Source: Gordonia jinghuaiqii
Lineage (GTDB): Bacteria > Actinomycetota > Actinomycetes > Mycobacteriales > Mycobacteriaceae
DNA: 64,000 nucleotides
Reading direction: 5' to 3'
NCBI RefSeq assembly: GCF_014041935.1
Contig: NZ_CP059491.1
Span: forward strand, 2,728,001 to 2,792,000
Shown here: piece by piece, positions 42,440 through 51,632 of the stretch
How the letters are laid out: each line of letters starts with the position of its first letter
Position numbering within the stretch: the first letter of the stretch is position 1
Notes under the pieces: generated by a model
Told to the model about the DNA's origin: nothing
The model's input: the letters and a program-made list of their open reading frames with translations, nothing else
Databases searched by the model: none
Made by a program: the position numbers and the translations under genes

Positions 42440-43587
42440 GATGCGCGTTCGAACCGGAACAGTTTGCGGGCGTTGAGTTCGACCATCTTGTGTACGTCCT
42501 CGTCGGGCACGTTGATCATCTGCTCGGCGACCACCTTGCGACTGTTGGGCCAGTTGGAGTCGCTGTGCGGGTAGTCGCACTCCCAGGTGATGTTGTCGAT
42601 GCCCACGGAGTACCGGTTGTCGATGCCGTGCTGATCTTCGATGAAGCACCCGAACATGTGCTTGCGGAACAGATCTGACGGCCGGACCGTCTGGTTGATG
42701 TTCTGGTAGTAGCGGTGCTTCTCCCAGGTGGCGTCGATCCGTTCGAGCAGATACGGCACCCAGCCGATACCGCCCTCACTCAACGCGAACTTGATGTCGG
42801 GATGCCGATGGAACACCGGCGAGAAGAGCAGGTCGGCGGTGGCGTACATGGAATTGCAGCCGAACAGCGCGATCATCACCGCCATGGGCGCCTCTGGTGC
42901 GGTGATCGGCGGCTTGCCCGACGTCCCGAAGTGGATCGACAGCACCTGCTCATTCGCTTCGCACGCCGAGAAGAAGCGGTCCCAGTGATCGGTGTGGAAG
43001 GACGGAAGGCCCAGCGGGACCGGGTTTTCCACGAAGGCGATCGCCCGCGCCCCGCGGCCCACCGTGCGCTCGATCTCGGCGATGCACAGGTCGACGTCCC
43101 ACAGCGGCATGATCGTCATCGGGATGTAGCGGTCGGGTGCGGTGGGACACCACTCGTCGAGCACGTAGTCGTTCCACGCCTGAACACACAGCAGCGCGAG
43201 GTCTTTGTCCTCACCCTGGAGGAAGACGGTGCCGGCGAACTTGGGGAACGACGGAAAGCACAACGCCCCGTGGACACCGTCGATGTCCATGTCCTCGATC
43301 CGGGCCTTCGGGTCGTAACAGCCGGGGAGCATGTCGTCGTAGCGGACCGGCTCGGCGCCGTACTCCTCGGGCTTCTTTCCGGCGACTGCGTTGAGACCGA
43401 TGTAGGGGTACATGCGGTCTTCCCACTGCCACACCTGCGCCGGGGGTCTGCCCTCGTTCATGACGCGCTCGATGATGCGCGGTCCGGCGTCGAGGTACTT
43501 CGACGGCAGCCTGTCCTGCCAGAGCTTCGGATGCTCGATCAGGTGGTCGTCGGTGGAGATCAACTGCATGTGGTCCTGCAACGGCAC
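42436..43587 (-). CDS. Amidohydrolase family metal-dependent hydrolase
   Basis: 383 residues from GTG 43587; GTG 43599 overlaps the ribosome site AGGAG and is less likely. ISTDDHLIEHP at the N-terminus (metal-binding xDxH), FPSFPKFAGTVF, ALSEGGIGWVPYLLERIDAT and WECDYPHSDSNWP are typical of the ACMSD/amidohydrolase-2 proteins that decarboxylate or hydrolyse ring-cleavage products, common in mycolata steroid and terpenoid gene sets. Substrate not readable. Confidence 0.82.
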   Translation of the reverse strand: MPLQDHMQLISTDDHLIEHPKLWQDRLPSKYLDAGPRIIERVMNEGRPPAQVWQWEDRMYPYIGLNAVAGKKPEEYGAEPVRYDDMLPGCYDPKARIEDMDIDGVHGALCFPSFPKFAGTVFLQGEDKDLALLCVQAWNDYVLDEWCPTAPDRYIPMTIMPLWDVDLCIAEIERTVGRGARAIAFVENPVPLGLPSFHTDHWDRFFSACEANEQVLSIHFGTSGKPPITAPEAPMAVMIALFGCNSMYATADLLFSPVFHRHPDIKFALSEGGIGWVPYLLERIDATWEKHRYYQNINQTVRPSDLFRKHMFGCFIEDQHGIDNRYSVGIDNITWECDYPHSDSNWPNSRKVVAEQMINVPDEDVHKMVELNARKLFRFERAS

Positions 43588-43624
43588 GATGGATGCCACT
43601 CCTCAGGTCAGGTGGACGTCGGGT

Positions 43625-43652
43625 GCACGCACGACAGTGCTCACTGTGCGTG
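43625..43652 (-). terminator. Hairpin between wHTH and amidohydrolase genes
   Basis: CACGCAC-G-ACAGTG, CT loop, CACTGTGCGTG: stem with a one-base bulge overlapping the wHTH-protein stop. Possibly an intra-operon attenuator. Confidence 0.4.
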
Positions 43653-44249
43653 TCCCGCTTGCGCTTCGGCGTCGCGGGTGAGGCCCGCGGCGAGGATCAG
43701 TTCTTCGTGCAGTTCGAACCACACGGTGTGGTACGAGTCGGCGATCGGTTTGGCCAGCCACGTGGTGTCGCCCGCGGAGACCCTGGCCAGCGCATCGTCG
43801 AGCTTGGTCCGGTAGCGAGCGAGACGCGGGACCTGAGCGGCCGCCGCGTCGACCACGGTCGACACCTGCCGGTGGATCACGGGCAGGCGTGCCAGGACCG
43901 CGGAATCGTACTCGGCGTCGTCATGGGGGTTGGGTTGCCCGTCACGAAGTTGCCAGTCGGTGATGAGAGCCTTGAAGTCGCCGTTGATCTCTCGGAACGA
44001 CGAGTACGCGGCGGCGAAGGCCTCCGCGTCGACGCCGGCCCGTTCGACGGCGAGCAGCTCGGCGAGCCGCCCACGACCGGTGTCGCTGATGCGGACGAGC
44101 GGCCCCTTGGCGATGACGTGCTCCCCGGCGATAAGCGCATCCAGCGTGGCCTGCAGATCATCGGCGGCCAGCCCGGTGGTCGACCCGAGCTGTTCGACCG
44201 TCGCCCGGCCTTTGAGCCGAACTGCCTGCAGCACATCGATTTCCGACAT
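43641..44249 (-). CDS. Winged-helix protein paired with a PEP-utilising enzyme
   Basis: 202 residues from ATG 44249 (GGAGAG 8 bases upstream). The N-terminal ~65 residues are a wHTH (IDVLQAVRLKGRATVEQLGS, then TTGLAADDLQATLDALIAGE); the rest is a helical domain with PRLARYRTKLDDALARVSAG. Proteins of this form occur next to short PpdK-like enzymes in mycolata, so it may be a dedicated regulator or structural partner rather than a classic repressor. Confidence 0.6.
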   Translation of the reverse strand: MSEIDVLQAVRLKGRATVEQLGSTTGLAADDLQATLDALIAGEHVIAKGPLVRISDTGRGRLAELLAVERAGVDAEAFAAAYSSFREINGDFKALITDWQLRDGQPNPHDDAEYDSAVLARLPVIHRQVSTVVDAAAAQVPRLARYRTKLDDALARVSAGDTTWLAKPIADSYHTVWFELHEELILAAGLTRDAEAQAGHAQ

Positions 44250-44273
44250 CCTCTGCACTCTCTCCGAATCGTT

Positions 44274-45959
44274 TCAGCGCTTGACGATCGTCAGATCTGA
44301 CGAGTCGATGACCCAGGTCGAGGGGGTGACACCCTCATCGCGCAGCTGGTACTTCAGGACCTTGCCGGTCGCGTTCTTCGGCAGCTCACGCCGGAACTCA
44401 ATGTAACGCGGCACCGCGAAGTAGGGCAGCTTGTCCAGCGACCAGGCGCACAATTGCTCCTCGGTCAGTGCGGAACCCTCGACCAGGATCGCCGTGACCT
44501 TGATGTCGTCCTCGGTGAACTCCGACGGCACCGCATGCACCGCGACCTCGGTCACGTCGGGATGGCTCCGGAACGTGCGCTCGAGTTCGAAACTGGAGAT
44601 GTTCTCGCCGCGACGCCTCAGGTAGTCCTTCTTGCGGTCGACGAACCACAACCACCCGTCGTCGTCGAACCGGCCCACGTCTCCGGTGTGGAACCACAGG
44701 TTGCGGGTCACCGCGAGTGTGGCCTCCGGCCGACGCCAATAGCCCTCGAACATGATGTGCGGCCGACGCGGCCGCAGGATGATCTCGCCGGGCTGACCGT
44801 CGGGCAGCTCGTTGTCCTCGTCGTCGACGATGCGGACATCGAAGTCGTTGTTGCGCCGCCCCGCGCAGCCGAGCGGCGGCGCCATCGATGTGGGCGTGCT
44901 CGTGATGTAGGTGGCCTCGGTCAGGCCGAACACCGCACTGCCCGCCGACTGCACCCCGAACCGGCTCTGCCAGATCTCGATGAGCTCGGGAGTCCACGGT
45001 GCGCCACCGACCTGCACGATCTGTCCGTGACACCGCACCATCTCGGGGGTGTCGGGCATCGAGGCGATGAGCGAGATCATCACACCGAGGATCGAGACGC
45101 GTCGTGCGCCGGTGCGTTCCACCTCCGGCCAGAAGTTGGACACCGAGAATCGCGGCGCGATGGCCAGCGTCGACTGGTTGACCGCGGTCGCCAGCACCGA
45201 CGTCGCGGCAGCGTTGAGGTGGAACAGCGGCAGGGGCGTCCAGAGTGTGTGGCTGCGATCGCGTTTGGCCGCGCTCGTCGCCGCGAGGTTGGCCGCGTAG
45301 TTGTGGCTGATCATGCAGCCCTTCGACGGCCCGGTGGTACCCGAGGTGTAGATCAGCATGGACAGATCGCGGTAGTCCGCCGGTATCGGCTTCCCGACGG
45401 GTGCGGCGTCACCGGCGGCGTCGACGTCAGCGAGGGGCAGGGCCGTCACGCGCGTCAGACCGTCGGGGGCGGTGCCGCCGCGGTAGGCGAGGTGGGTCAG
45501 TTCCGGGAGGCCGGCCTCGATGTCGACGAATCGTCCGGCGTAGTCGCCTTCGACGATGGCGACCGCAGCGCCGGAGTCTGACGCCTGGTGGCGCAGAAAG
45601 TCGGCCTTGAGGGCGGTGTTGACCGGCACCCACACCGCACCGAGAGCGTTGGCGGCGAACCACGACACGACCGCATCGGAGTTGTTGTCCAGCAGGCACA
45701 GCACGGTGTCCCCGGGGCCGACGCCGAGCGCGCGAAGCCCACTCGCTCGTCGTAGCGCCAGGTCCCAGATCTCGCGATAGGTCAGCTGCACGCCGGAGAA
45801 GTCCAGGAACACCGAGTCGCCGGACTCGTCGACCGCTCGCTCGATGATGTTCACGACAGTGTCTGTCCGGGCGGCGGTTCCCCAGACGGGTGGCTCTGCC
45901 GCGACAGGTGCGGCTGCCGCGGCCCGGGGAGTGCCCGGGGGCTCGGTCACGGCGGTCAT
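44274..45959 (-). CDS. AMP-binding acyl-CoA synthetase/ligase
   Basis: 561 residues. Adenylate-forming motifs: LIYTSGTTGPSKGCMISHNY, GLTEATYITST, LWFHTGDVGRFDDDGWLWFV and the C-terminal lysine motif ELPKNATGKVLKYQLR. CaiC/FadD-like. ATG overlaps the stop of the PEP-utilising gene (ATGA). Activates a carboxylic-acid intermediate to its CoA ester before beta-oxidation by the divergent acyl-CoA dehydrogenase. Confidence 0.88.
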   Translation of the reverse strand: MTAVTEPPGTPRAAAAAPVAAEPPVWGTAARTDTVVNIIERAVDESGDSVFLDFSGVQLTYREIWDLALRRASGLRALGVGPGDTVLCLLDNNSDAVVSWFAANALGAVWVPVNTALKADFLRHQASDSGAAVAIVEGDYAGRFVDIEAGLPELTHLAYRGGTAPDGLTRVTALPLADVDAAGDAAPVGKPIPADYRDLSMLIYTSGTTGPSKGCMISHNYAANLAATSAAKRDRSHTLWTPLPLFHLNAAATSVLATAVNQSTLAIAPRFSVSNFWPEVERTGARRVSILGVMISLIASMPDTPEMVRCHGQIVQVGGAPWTPELIEIWQSRFGVQSAGSAVFGLTEATYITSTPTSMAPPLGCAGRRNNDFDVRIVDDEDNELPDGQPGEIILRPRRPHIMFEGYWRRPEATLAVTRNLWFHTGDVGRFDDDGWLWFVDRKKDYLRRRGENISSFELERTFRSHPDVTEVAVHAVPSEFTEDDIKVTAILVEGSALTEEQLCAWSLDKLPYFAVPRYIEFRRELPKNATGKVLKYQLRDEGVTPSTWVIDSSDLTIVKR

Positions 45960-47497
45960 GCGGTGGTTCCCTGGACGCCTGCGGACGAGGTGTCGCCGGG
46001 GGAACTCATTCCGGCCAGCGATTCGCGCGCCGCGGCCAGCTTCGCCGACAGCGGTGTGTCATCGGCCGATGAGGGGTGCACCGCGTCGATGATCGTCTCC
46101 AGTTCGATCAGTTCCGGACTGTCGGAGATCTTCCAGGCGGTCAGTTCCAGCGCACCGGCGCGGATCTCGCCGGTGTGTCCGTCCACCGTGACGACCTGTC
46201 CGGCATACGATTCCACAGTTCCCGCGCCACAGCCGACCACCGCGGGCCGCCCGATCTCGCGGCTGACGACGGCCGCGTGCGACGTCGCTCCGCCTAGTTC
46301 GGTGATGATCGCGACCGCGGCAAGCATGCCGTGGATGTCGTCGGGACTCGTGGTGGCGCGCGCCAGGACCACATCCTGATCGTCGGCAGCCTCGATGACC
46401 TCATCGGGGTGGGTGATGACCACACCACTGGCAACACCGGGACAGGCGGGCAACCCCGTCGCCAGAAGTGGCGCAGCCAAACGGGTCTCGGGCTGCAGGG
46501 CAGGCTTGAGCAACGTCTCGATGTGTCCGGGTTCGACGCGGCGGATGACCTCGGCGTCATCGATGACACCCTCGGCGCGAAGCGCGAGGGCGAACCGGAC
46601 CGCCGCTGCGGCAGAACGTTTCGCATTTCTGGTCTGCAGAATCCACAGCTTGCCCGCCTCGACCGTGAACTCGATGTCCTGCACGTCCGTACCGAGACCT
46701 TCGAGTGTCGTGGCGCTGTCGAGAAGTTGCCGGTGGACGTCGGGGAGAAGGTCGCCGAGGGTGTCGATGGGGTCGCAGCTGTGAGTGCCCGCGACGACGT
46801 CCTCTCCCTGGCTGCACGCCAGCCATTCGCCGAAGGGTTCCGGCGCACCCGTTATCGGATTCCGACTGAACAGGACACCGCTGCCGGAATGGTCGTCGAG
46901 ATTGCCGAACACCATGGCCTGCACCACCACTGCGGTTCCGGCGGCGTCGTCGAGGTCGTGGTGACGCCGGTAGGTCTTGGCACGGCTGGTGTTCCACGAT
47001 TCGAAGACGGCTTCGATGGCACCGTGAAGTTGATCTGCGGGAGCGGCGGGAACGTCTCCGCCACCGTCGAGAACGATCTTGGCGTACATGTGGCGGAAGC
47101 GCTCGTGCGTGTCGGCGGCAAACGCCTCACCACATTCGGCGGCCAGCGCGGCGTGGACGGCCTCGTCGAGGCCCAGATCGAGGATGGTGTCCATCATTCC
47201 GGGCATCGACTGGGCGGCGCCGCTGCGAACGCTCACCAGAAGCGGATGGGGACCCTGCGCGAACGTACGGCCGGTCTCGGACTCGAGCCACTGGACCGCG
47301 TCGAGCACCTGTGGCCAGATACAGTCCATCGCCGCTTGCGGATCCTGCTGCCACTCACGGCACGCGGCGGTGGTGATCACAAAGGCCGGCGGTACGGGCA
47401 GACCGTGCCGACGCATGGCGTCGAGGCCGTAACCTTTGTTCCCGACGAGCGTTCGATCGAGTTGCACCGACCCGTCGAGCCGGATCACCTGGACCAA
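45956..47497 (-). CDS. Short pyruvate-phosphate-dikinase-like enzyme: ATP-grasp plus phosphohistidine domain
   Basis: 513 residues. Residues ~1-340 are a PpdK-type ATP-grasp domain (VGNKGYGLDAM, LLVSVRSGAAQSMPGMMDTI, LFSRNPITG). Residues ~355-455 are the swivelling phosphohistidine domain with H407 (GGATSHAAVV). The C-terminal PEP/pyruvate TIM barrel is absent, as in the short actinobacterial PpdK annotated in M. tuberculosis (Rv1127c). It can therefore load a phosphohistidine from ATP but must pass phosphate to an acceptor bound elsewhere. Start TTG 47497 is uncertain; GTG 47488 is possible. Confidence 0.8.
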   Translation of the reverse strand: MVQVIRLDGSVQLDRTLVGNKGYGLDAMRRHGLPVPPAFVITTAACREWQQDPQAAMDCIWPQVLDAVQWLESETGRTFAQGPHPLLVSVRSGAAQSMPGMMDTILDLGLDEAVHAALAAECGEAFAADTHERFRHMYAKIVLDGGGDVPAAPADQLHGAIEAVFESWNTSRAKTYRRHHDLDDAAGTAVVVQAMVFGNLDDHSGSGVLFSRNPITGAPEPFGEWLACSQGEDVVAGTHSCDPIDTLGDLLPDVHRQLLDSATTLEGLGTDVQDIEFTVEAGKLWILQTRNAKRSAAAAVRFALALRAEGVIDDAEVIRRVEPGHIETLLKPALQPETRLAAPLLATGLPACPGVASGVVITHPDEVIEAADDQDVVLARATTSPDDIHGMLAAVAIITELGGATSHAAVVSREIGRPAVVGCGAGTVESYAGQVVTVDGHTGEIRAGALELTAWKISDSPELIELETIIDAVHPSSADDTPLSAKLAAARESLAGMSSPGDTSSAGVQGTTA

Positions 47498-47585
47498 CCC
47501 GCTGCCGTGGCGGTCTCGCGTCGCGGTAGCTATCGTCCTCGCCTCCTCAGTACTTGTCCCACGTTGTCTCAGACCGTGATCGACG

Positions 47586-48812
47586 TCAGTCGGTGACGTC
47601 CCACTCCAAGGGGAGCGCGGTCAGTCCCGACACCGACCCGACATGGTCGGTGATGATCGCGTCACCGGGCACCCGATAGTCGGGGATTCGCTTGTGCCAC
47701 TCCTCGATCACGATCTCGAGTTCGAGGCGCGCCAGATGTGAGCCGAGGCAGCGATGCCTGCCCGCACCGAAGGCGATGTGCCGGTTGGGGCTTCGGCCGA
47801 AGACAACCTGGTCGGCATCCTCGAACTCGGTGCGGTCCCGGTTGGCGGCGGCCGTCGAGAGGATGACGCGGTCGCCGGCCTTGACCGGGCAGCCGCCCAA
47901 CTCGGTGTCGGCGGTCACGACCCGGCTGGTGTTGACCACCGAGCGCACCCGCAGCATCTCCTCGGTGACCTCGCGCGGGTTCACTGTGCCATCGACGATG
48001 AGCGCACGCTGCTCGGGATGCGCGGCGAGATAGCGGAAGGTGTACCCCAACGCGTTGGCGACGGTGTCGAGTCCGGCCATCCAGAGCTGGAAGGTCATGG
48101 ACAGCGCCTCCTCGTCGGTCATCGTCCGGCCGCTCTTGAGGGGTTCGGAGACGATGATCGTGATGAGGTCGTCGCGTGGCTCGGCGCGACGGGAGGCGAT
48201 GATGCCGGCGAGGTACCCCATCACCTTGCGCCGCACTCCGAGGCGGATGGCGAAGTCGGGGTCGTCTTCGGGTTTGGTGTGCATCAGCGAGTCGATCCAC
48301 GCCAGCAGCATGGGTGCGTCGTCGATCGGCATGCCCATGATGTCGAGGAAGATCCGGGTCGGCAGGTCCTTGGCGAACTCCGAGACGAACTCGATCTGCC
48401 CCTTGGCCGCCAGCGCGTCGATCAGGCCGCACGCGAGGTCCCGGATACTGTCGGCGCGATCGGCGATGGCCTTCGGCCCGAAGTGTGACGAGATCAGCGA
48501 CCGGTACTCGGTGTGCATCGGCGGGTCGATCTCGACCGGGATCCACCGAGTCTTCTTCTCGTAGGCCTCGTCGGGTTCGAACGCTTCGAGCGAATCGCTC
48601 GAAAACGTCTCCCAATCCTGGAAGGCTGTGAGGACCTCGTCGTAGCCGAGCGCGTACCAGACCGGCCGGGGTGCGGCGGTGCGGTTCACCTGCATCGGAC
48701 ACCGGTCGCGGAGTTCGTCCCAGCGACCGAACTGGTCGGCGCGGATCGTCTCGTCGGTGCGGTGGTCGAAGGTGGTCTCGTGGTCGTCGGTGGTGGGCGC
48801 GATCTGGGACAT
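47586..48812 (-). CDS. Cytochrome P450
   Basis: 408 residues from ATG 48812 (GAGG 8 bases upstream; a longer frame lacks a site). I-helix AGLDTVAN; heme-binding FGAGRHRCLGSHLAR with Cys ligand at ~355; membrane anchor absent, so soluble class I. Redox partner is the ferredoxin encoded divergently 148 bases away. Likely hydroxylates a terpenoid or alicyclic skeleton. First gene of the minus operon. Confidence 0.92.
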   Translation of the reverse strand: MSQIAPTTDDHETTFDHRTDETIRADQFGRWDELRDRCPMQVNRTAAPRPVWYALGYDEVLTAFQDWETFSSDSLEAFEPDEAYEKKTRWIPVEIDPPMHTEYRSLISSHFGPKAIADRADSIRDLACGLIDALAAKGQIEFVSEFAKDLPTRIFLDIMGMPIDDAPMLLAWIDSLMHTKPEDDPDFAIRLGVRRKVMGYLAGIIASRRAEPRDDLITIIVSEPLKSGRTMTDEEALSMTFQLWMAGLDTVANALGYTFRYLAAHPEQRALIVDGTVNPREVTEEMLRVRSVVNTSRVVTADTELGGCPVKAGDRVILSTAAANRDRTEFEDADQVVFGRSPNRHIAFGAGRHRCLGSHLARLELEIVIEEWHKRIPDYRVPGDAIITDHVGSVSGLTALPLEWDVTD

Positions 48813-48875
48813 CGGTGGTTGCCTCGCAGTCTCGTGGCACGGTGTTCGCTGCACCAAAGCTACCACTGGCATCGC

Positions 48876-48886
48876 TAACTTAGTTA
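48876..48886. promoter_or_regulatory. ACYTAGT palindrome, site A
   Basis: TAACTTAGTTA, a perfect 5-bp-arm palindrome, in the 148 bases between the divergent P450 and ferredoxin operons. Core shared with sites at 51581, 57012, 57112 and 61727. Confidence 0.5.
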
Positions 48887-48960
48887 CCCTTCTGGGAACT
48901 CGTTCGCGGTCGCGCGGACGAATCGACGCCGCCCGTTCAGTGCACCGAGGAGCCCACGAC

Positions 48961-49158
48961 GTGAGACTGCGACTCGACCGAGATCTCTGCGTCGGTCACG
49001 CCCAGTGCTATGCCACCGACCCTGGCCTCTTCCCGATCGACGACGAGGGTTTCAGCCTCGTCGACGACCAGGAGGTTCCGGACAGCAGGCTCGTCGCGGC
49101 GCGTGCAGGCGTCAACGCCTGCCCGGAACGTGCTCTGCGTCTCGAGGGCGACGCGTGA
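48961..49158 (+). CDS. P450-type [3Fe-4S]/[4Fe-4S] ferredoxin
   Basis: 65 residues from GTG (AGGAG 8 bases upstream). Iron-sulfur ligands C10-x2-H13-x2-C16 and C54-P55: the second cysteine of the usual motif is histidine, as in many mycobacterial P450 ferredoxins. Electron donor to the divergent P450. Followed directly by the acyl-CoA dehydrogenase (GTGA overlap). Confidence 0.88.
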   Translation: MRLRLDRDLCVGHAQCYATDPGLFPIDDEGFSLVDDQEVPDSRLVAARAGVNACPERALRLEGDA

Positions 49159-51560
49159 GCACCGACTCCGAATCCGTCGATCCTGTGCCCGGCGATCCTG
49201 TGTCCCGCGATCGTGTGCCCCGCAGCCCCATGTCCACCGACGACTGGCGCGCGCGCCTCACCGCGCTCATCGAGGACTACCGCTCCCGGCCTACCGACGT
49301 GTCGAAGGACCGTTATCAGCGGGCCCGCGACTGGCAGGCCGAGCTCGACGACCATGGGCTTGCGGCTCCGGCGTGGCCGCGTGCGGTCGGCGGCCTCGAC
49401 CTGGCACTCGAGGACCTGCTCGACTATTACCGGATCACCTCCGCGGCCAAGGTGCCGTCGCACCCGTGCCCGCTGTCGATGATCCTGGCGCCGACACTCA
49501 TCGCGCACGGCACCGCAGCACAGAAGGATCGGTTCCTGACGCCGCTGCTACGTGCGGATGAACTGTGGTGCCAGGGCTTTTCGGAGCCGGCGGCCGGCAG
49601 TGACCTGGCATCGCTGACGACCCGGGCCGTACGGGACGGGAACGACTACGTGGTCACCGGCCAGAAGATCTGGACGACTCAGGCCGATCGCGCGGACTGG
49701 ATCTTCGCCCTTGTCCGCACCACACCGCTGGAGCCGGGGGCCAAGCGGTCCACCGCGGGCATCAGCTATCTCCTCATCCCGATGAACAGCGCGGGGATCA
49801 CCGTCCGCCCACTCCGCGACATCAGTGGCGCCGCACATTTCGCGGAGGTCTTCTTCGACGAGGTGCGCGTGCCGGTGTCCAACCGGGTCGGGCCGGAGGG
49901 AGAGGGCTGGTCGATCATGCGGACCTCCCTGGGCCACGAACGCGCCACCGCGTTTCTCGCCGACGAGTTCCGCTATCGCCACACCGTCGACCGCGTCGTG
50001 GCCCTGATCGTCCAGCGGGGGCTCGCCGACGATCCGATGATCCGTCAGCAGGTCGCGGGCCTGGAGATCGGCGTGCAGTCGGTGGCGCAGAACGGGGCGC
50101 GAGCGCTCGCGGCGGTGCTACGCGGTCAGGACCCGGGGGCCGTCGCCTCGGTGAACCGGCTGGTGAAGTCCGAGTTCGAGCAGTGCCTGCACGCACTGGC
50201 GCTCCGCGCGACCGGGGCTGCCGGCGTTCTCGATTCGCGTGCCGAGGGCGCCTTCGACGGCGGCCGCTGGACCTATGGGTACCTGATGAGTCGCGCCACC
50301 ACGATCGGCGCGGGAACAGCGGAGATCCAGCGCAACACGATCGCCGAGAAGGTCCTCGGGCTCCCGTCGTCGCGCGGCGAGGGCGCCGACGAATCCGCCG
50401 CCGATCATCGTCGCGCTGCCGCGGCGGCGGGTGAGCCGATGACGGTCGCCGACGACGATGAGCGCGAGTTGCGGGCCGTGCTCGCCGGCGTCCTCAAGTC
50501 GGCGGTGGATCCCGCCGAGCTGCTCGACCGGGCACGCGCCGTCGACGCCACCGATCGCGAATTGTGGTCGGATCTGGTGGGTTTCGGACTCCCGGCGCTA
50601 CACCTCCCGACCGCGGCCGGAGGCGGTGGCGCCGACCTGCGGCTGCTGTGTGCGGCGGTCGAGGAGTGTGCGAAGGTGCTCGCGCCGGTGCCCCTGCTTC
50701 CGGCGGTGATCGCTACGACGGCACTGCACGCCGCCCGCGCTTCGGAACCAGTGCGCGAGATGACATCTGGAAGCATCATCGTGTGCACGACGCCACCCTG
50801 GCATGAGATGTCGCCACACCCCGATGCATCGGTTCCGCACTGGGACGGGATGACCCTGCGTGGCGAGCAGCCCCTGGTGTCCGGCGCCCCCGTCGCCGAC
50901 GGATTCCTGGTCCTCGCGCGACACGACGGCGGTCCGGTCCTGGTGTTCGCCGACCGCCGCCCCGAGTCCGTGTCCGTCCGGGCGCAGCAGGCGCTCGACC
51001 GTAGTTCGACGATCGGGACCGTCGTGTTCGACGGCACCCCGGCCACGGTGGTGGCCGACGGCGCCCAGACGATCCGGGTCGCCGCCCGAACCCGCCCGAT
51101 CGCCCTACTCGCACTCGGAGCCGATTCGGTCGGTGTCGCGGCACGCGCGCTGCATCTCGCCGTCGAGTGGGCGCGGCAGCGCGAGCAGTTCGGGCGAGCG
51201 ATCGGTTCCTTCCAGGCGGTGTCGCACCGGCTCGCCGACGCAGCGGTCGCCGTGGAGGGTGCGCGCAACCAGATATTGGGCGTCGCAGCAACGATCAGCG
51301 ACTCCGCGGGTACCGACGCCATCCCCGCTCACCACGATCCCGACCTCGACTGTGCGGTCGACCTCGCGGTCGCGTCGGCGATCGACTGTGCGGTCACGTC
51401 CACCGAGAGTTGTGTCCAGGTGCTGGGCGGCATCGGATTCACCTGGGAGCACCCGGCCCACCTGCTGCTGCGCCGCGCTCGATCGAACGCGGTCCTCGCC
51501 GGTGGTGCCGACGCGCTGCGCGATCGGGCGGCACGACACCTTCTGTCGACGAAACGCTGA
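49155..51560 (+). CDS. Fused two-domain acyl-CoA dehydrogenase
   Basis: 801 residues, about twice the usual ~390. N-terminal half (~30-425): WCQGFSEPAAGSDLASLTTR, WTTQADRADW, MSRATTIGAGTAEIQRNTIA. C-terminal half (~440-800): a second ACAD fold with ARQREQFGRAIGSFQAVSHR and CVQVLGGIGFTWEHPAHLLL. Resembles the heterotetrameric FadE alpha/beta pairs of steroid side-chain degradation joined in one chain. GTG start; MSTDD at 49230 is an alternative, since the first 25 residues are repetitive (VPGDPVSRDRVPRSP). Catalyses alpha,beta-desaturation of the CoA ester. Confidence 0.88.
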   Translation: MSTDSESVDPVPGDPVSRDRVPRSPMSTDDWRARLTALIEDYRSRPTDVSKDRYQRARDWQAELDDHGLAAPAWPRAVGGLDLALEDLLDYYRITSAAKVPSHPCPLSMILAPTLIAHGTAAQKDRFLTPLLRADELWCQGFSEPAAGSDLASLTTRAVRDGNDYVVTGQKIWTTQADRADWIFALVRTTPLEPGAKRSTAGISYLLIPMNSAGITVRPLRDISGAAHFAEVFFDEVRVPVSNRVGPEGEGWSIMRTSLGHERATAFLADEFRYRHTVDRVVALIVQRGLADDPMIRQQVAGLEIGVQSVAQNGARALAAVLRGQDPGAVASVNRLVKSEFEQCLHALALRATGAAGVLDSRAEGAFDGGRWTYGYLMSRATTIGAGTAEIQRNTIAEKVLGLPSSRGEGADESAADHRRAAAAAGEPMTVADDDERELRAVLAGVLKSAVDPAELLDRARAVDATDRELWSDLVGFGLPALHLPTAAGGGGADLRLLCAAVEECAKVLAPVPLLPAVIATTALHAARASEPVREMTSGSIIVCTTPPWHEMSPHPDASVPHWDGMTLRGEQPLVSGAPVADGFLVLARHDGGPVLVFADRRPESVSVRAQQALDRSSTIGTVVFDGTPATVVADGAQTIRVAARTRPIALLALGADSVGVAARALHLAVEWARQREQFGRAIGSFQAVSHRLADAAVAVEGARNQILGVAATISDSAGTDAIPAHHDPDLDCAVDLAVASAIDCAVTSTESCVQVLGGIGFTWEHPAHLLLRRARSNAVLAGGADALRDRAARHLLSTKR

Positions 51561-51580
51561 CCACAGCCCCAGGCGACGAA

Positions 51581-51595
51581 GTACACTTGGTGAAC
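51581..51595. promoter_or_regulatory. ACYTAGT-like palindrome, site B
   Basis: GTACACTTGGTGAAC: near-perfect dyad (GTNCAC/GTGNAC) 38 bases upstream of the epimerase-fusion start; closest relative is GTTCACCTAGTGAAC at 57112. Confidence 0.45.
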
Positions 51596-51632
51596 CTTGT
51601 GTGGCTGAGCCGATGTGATGAGAGGGTCGCTT

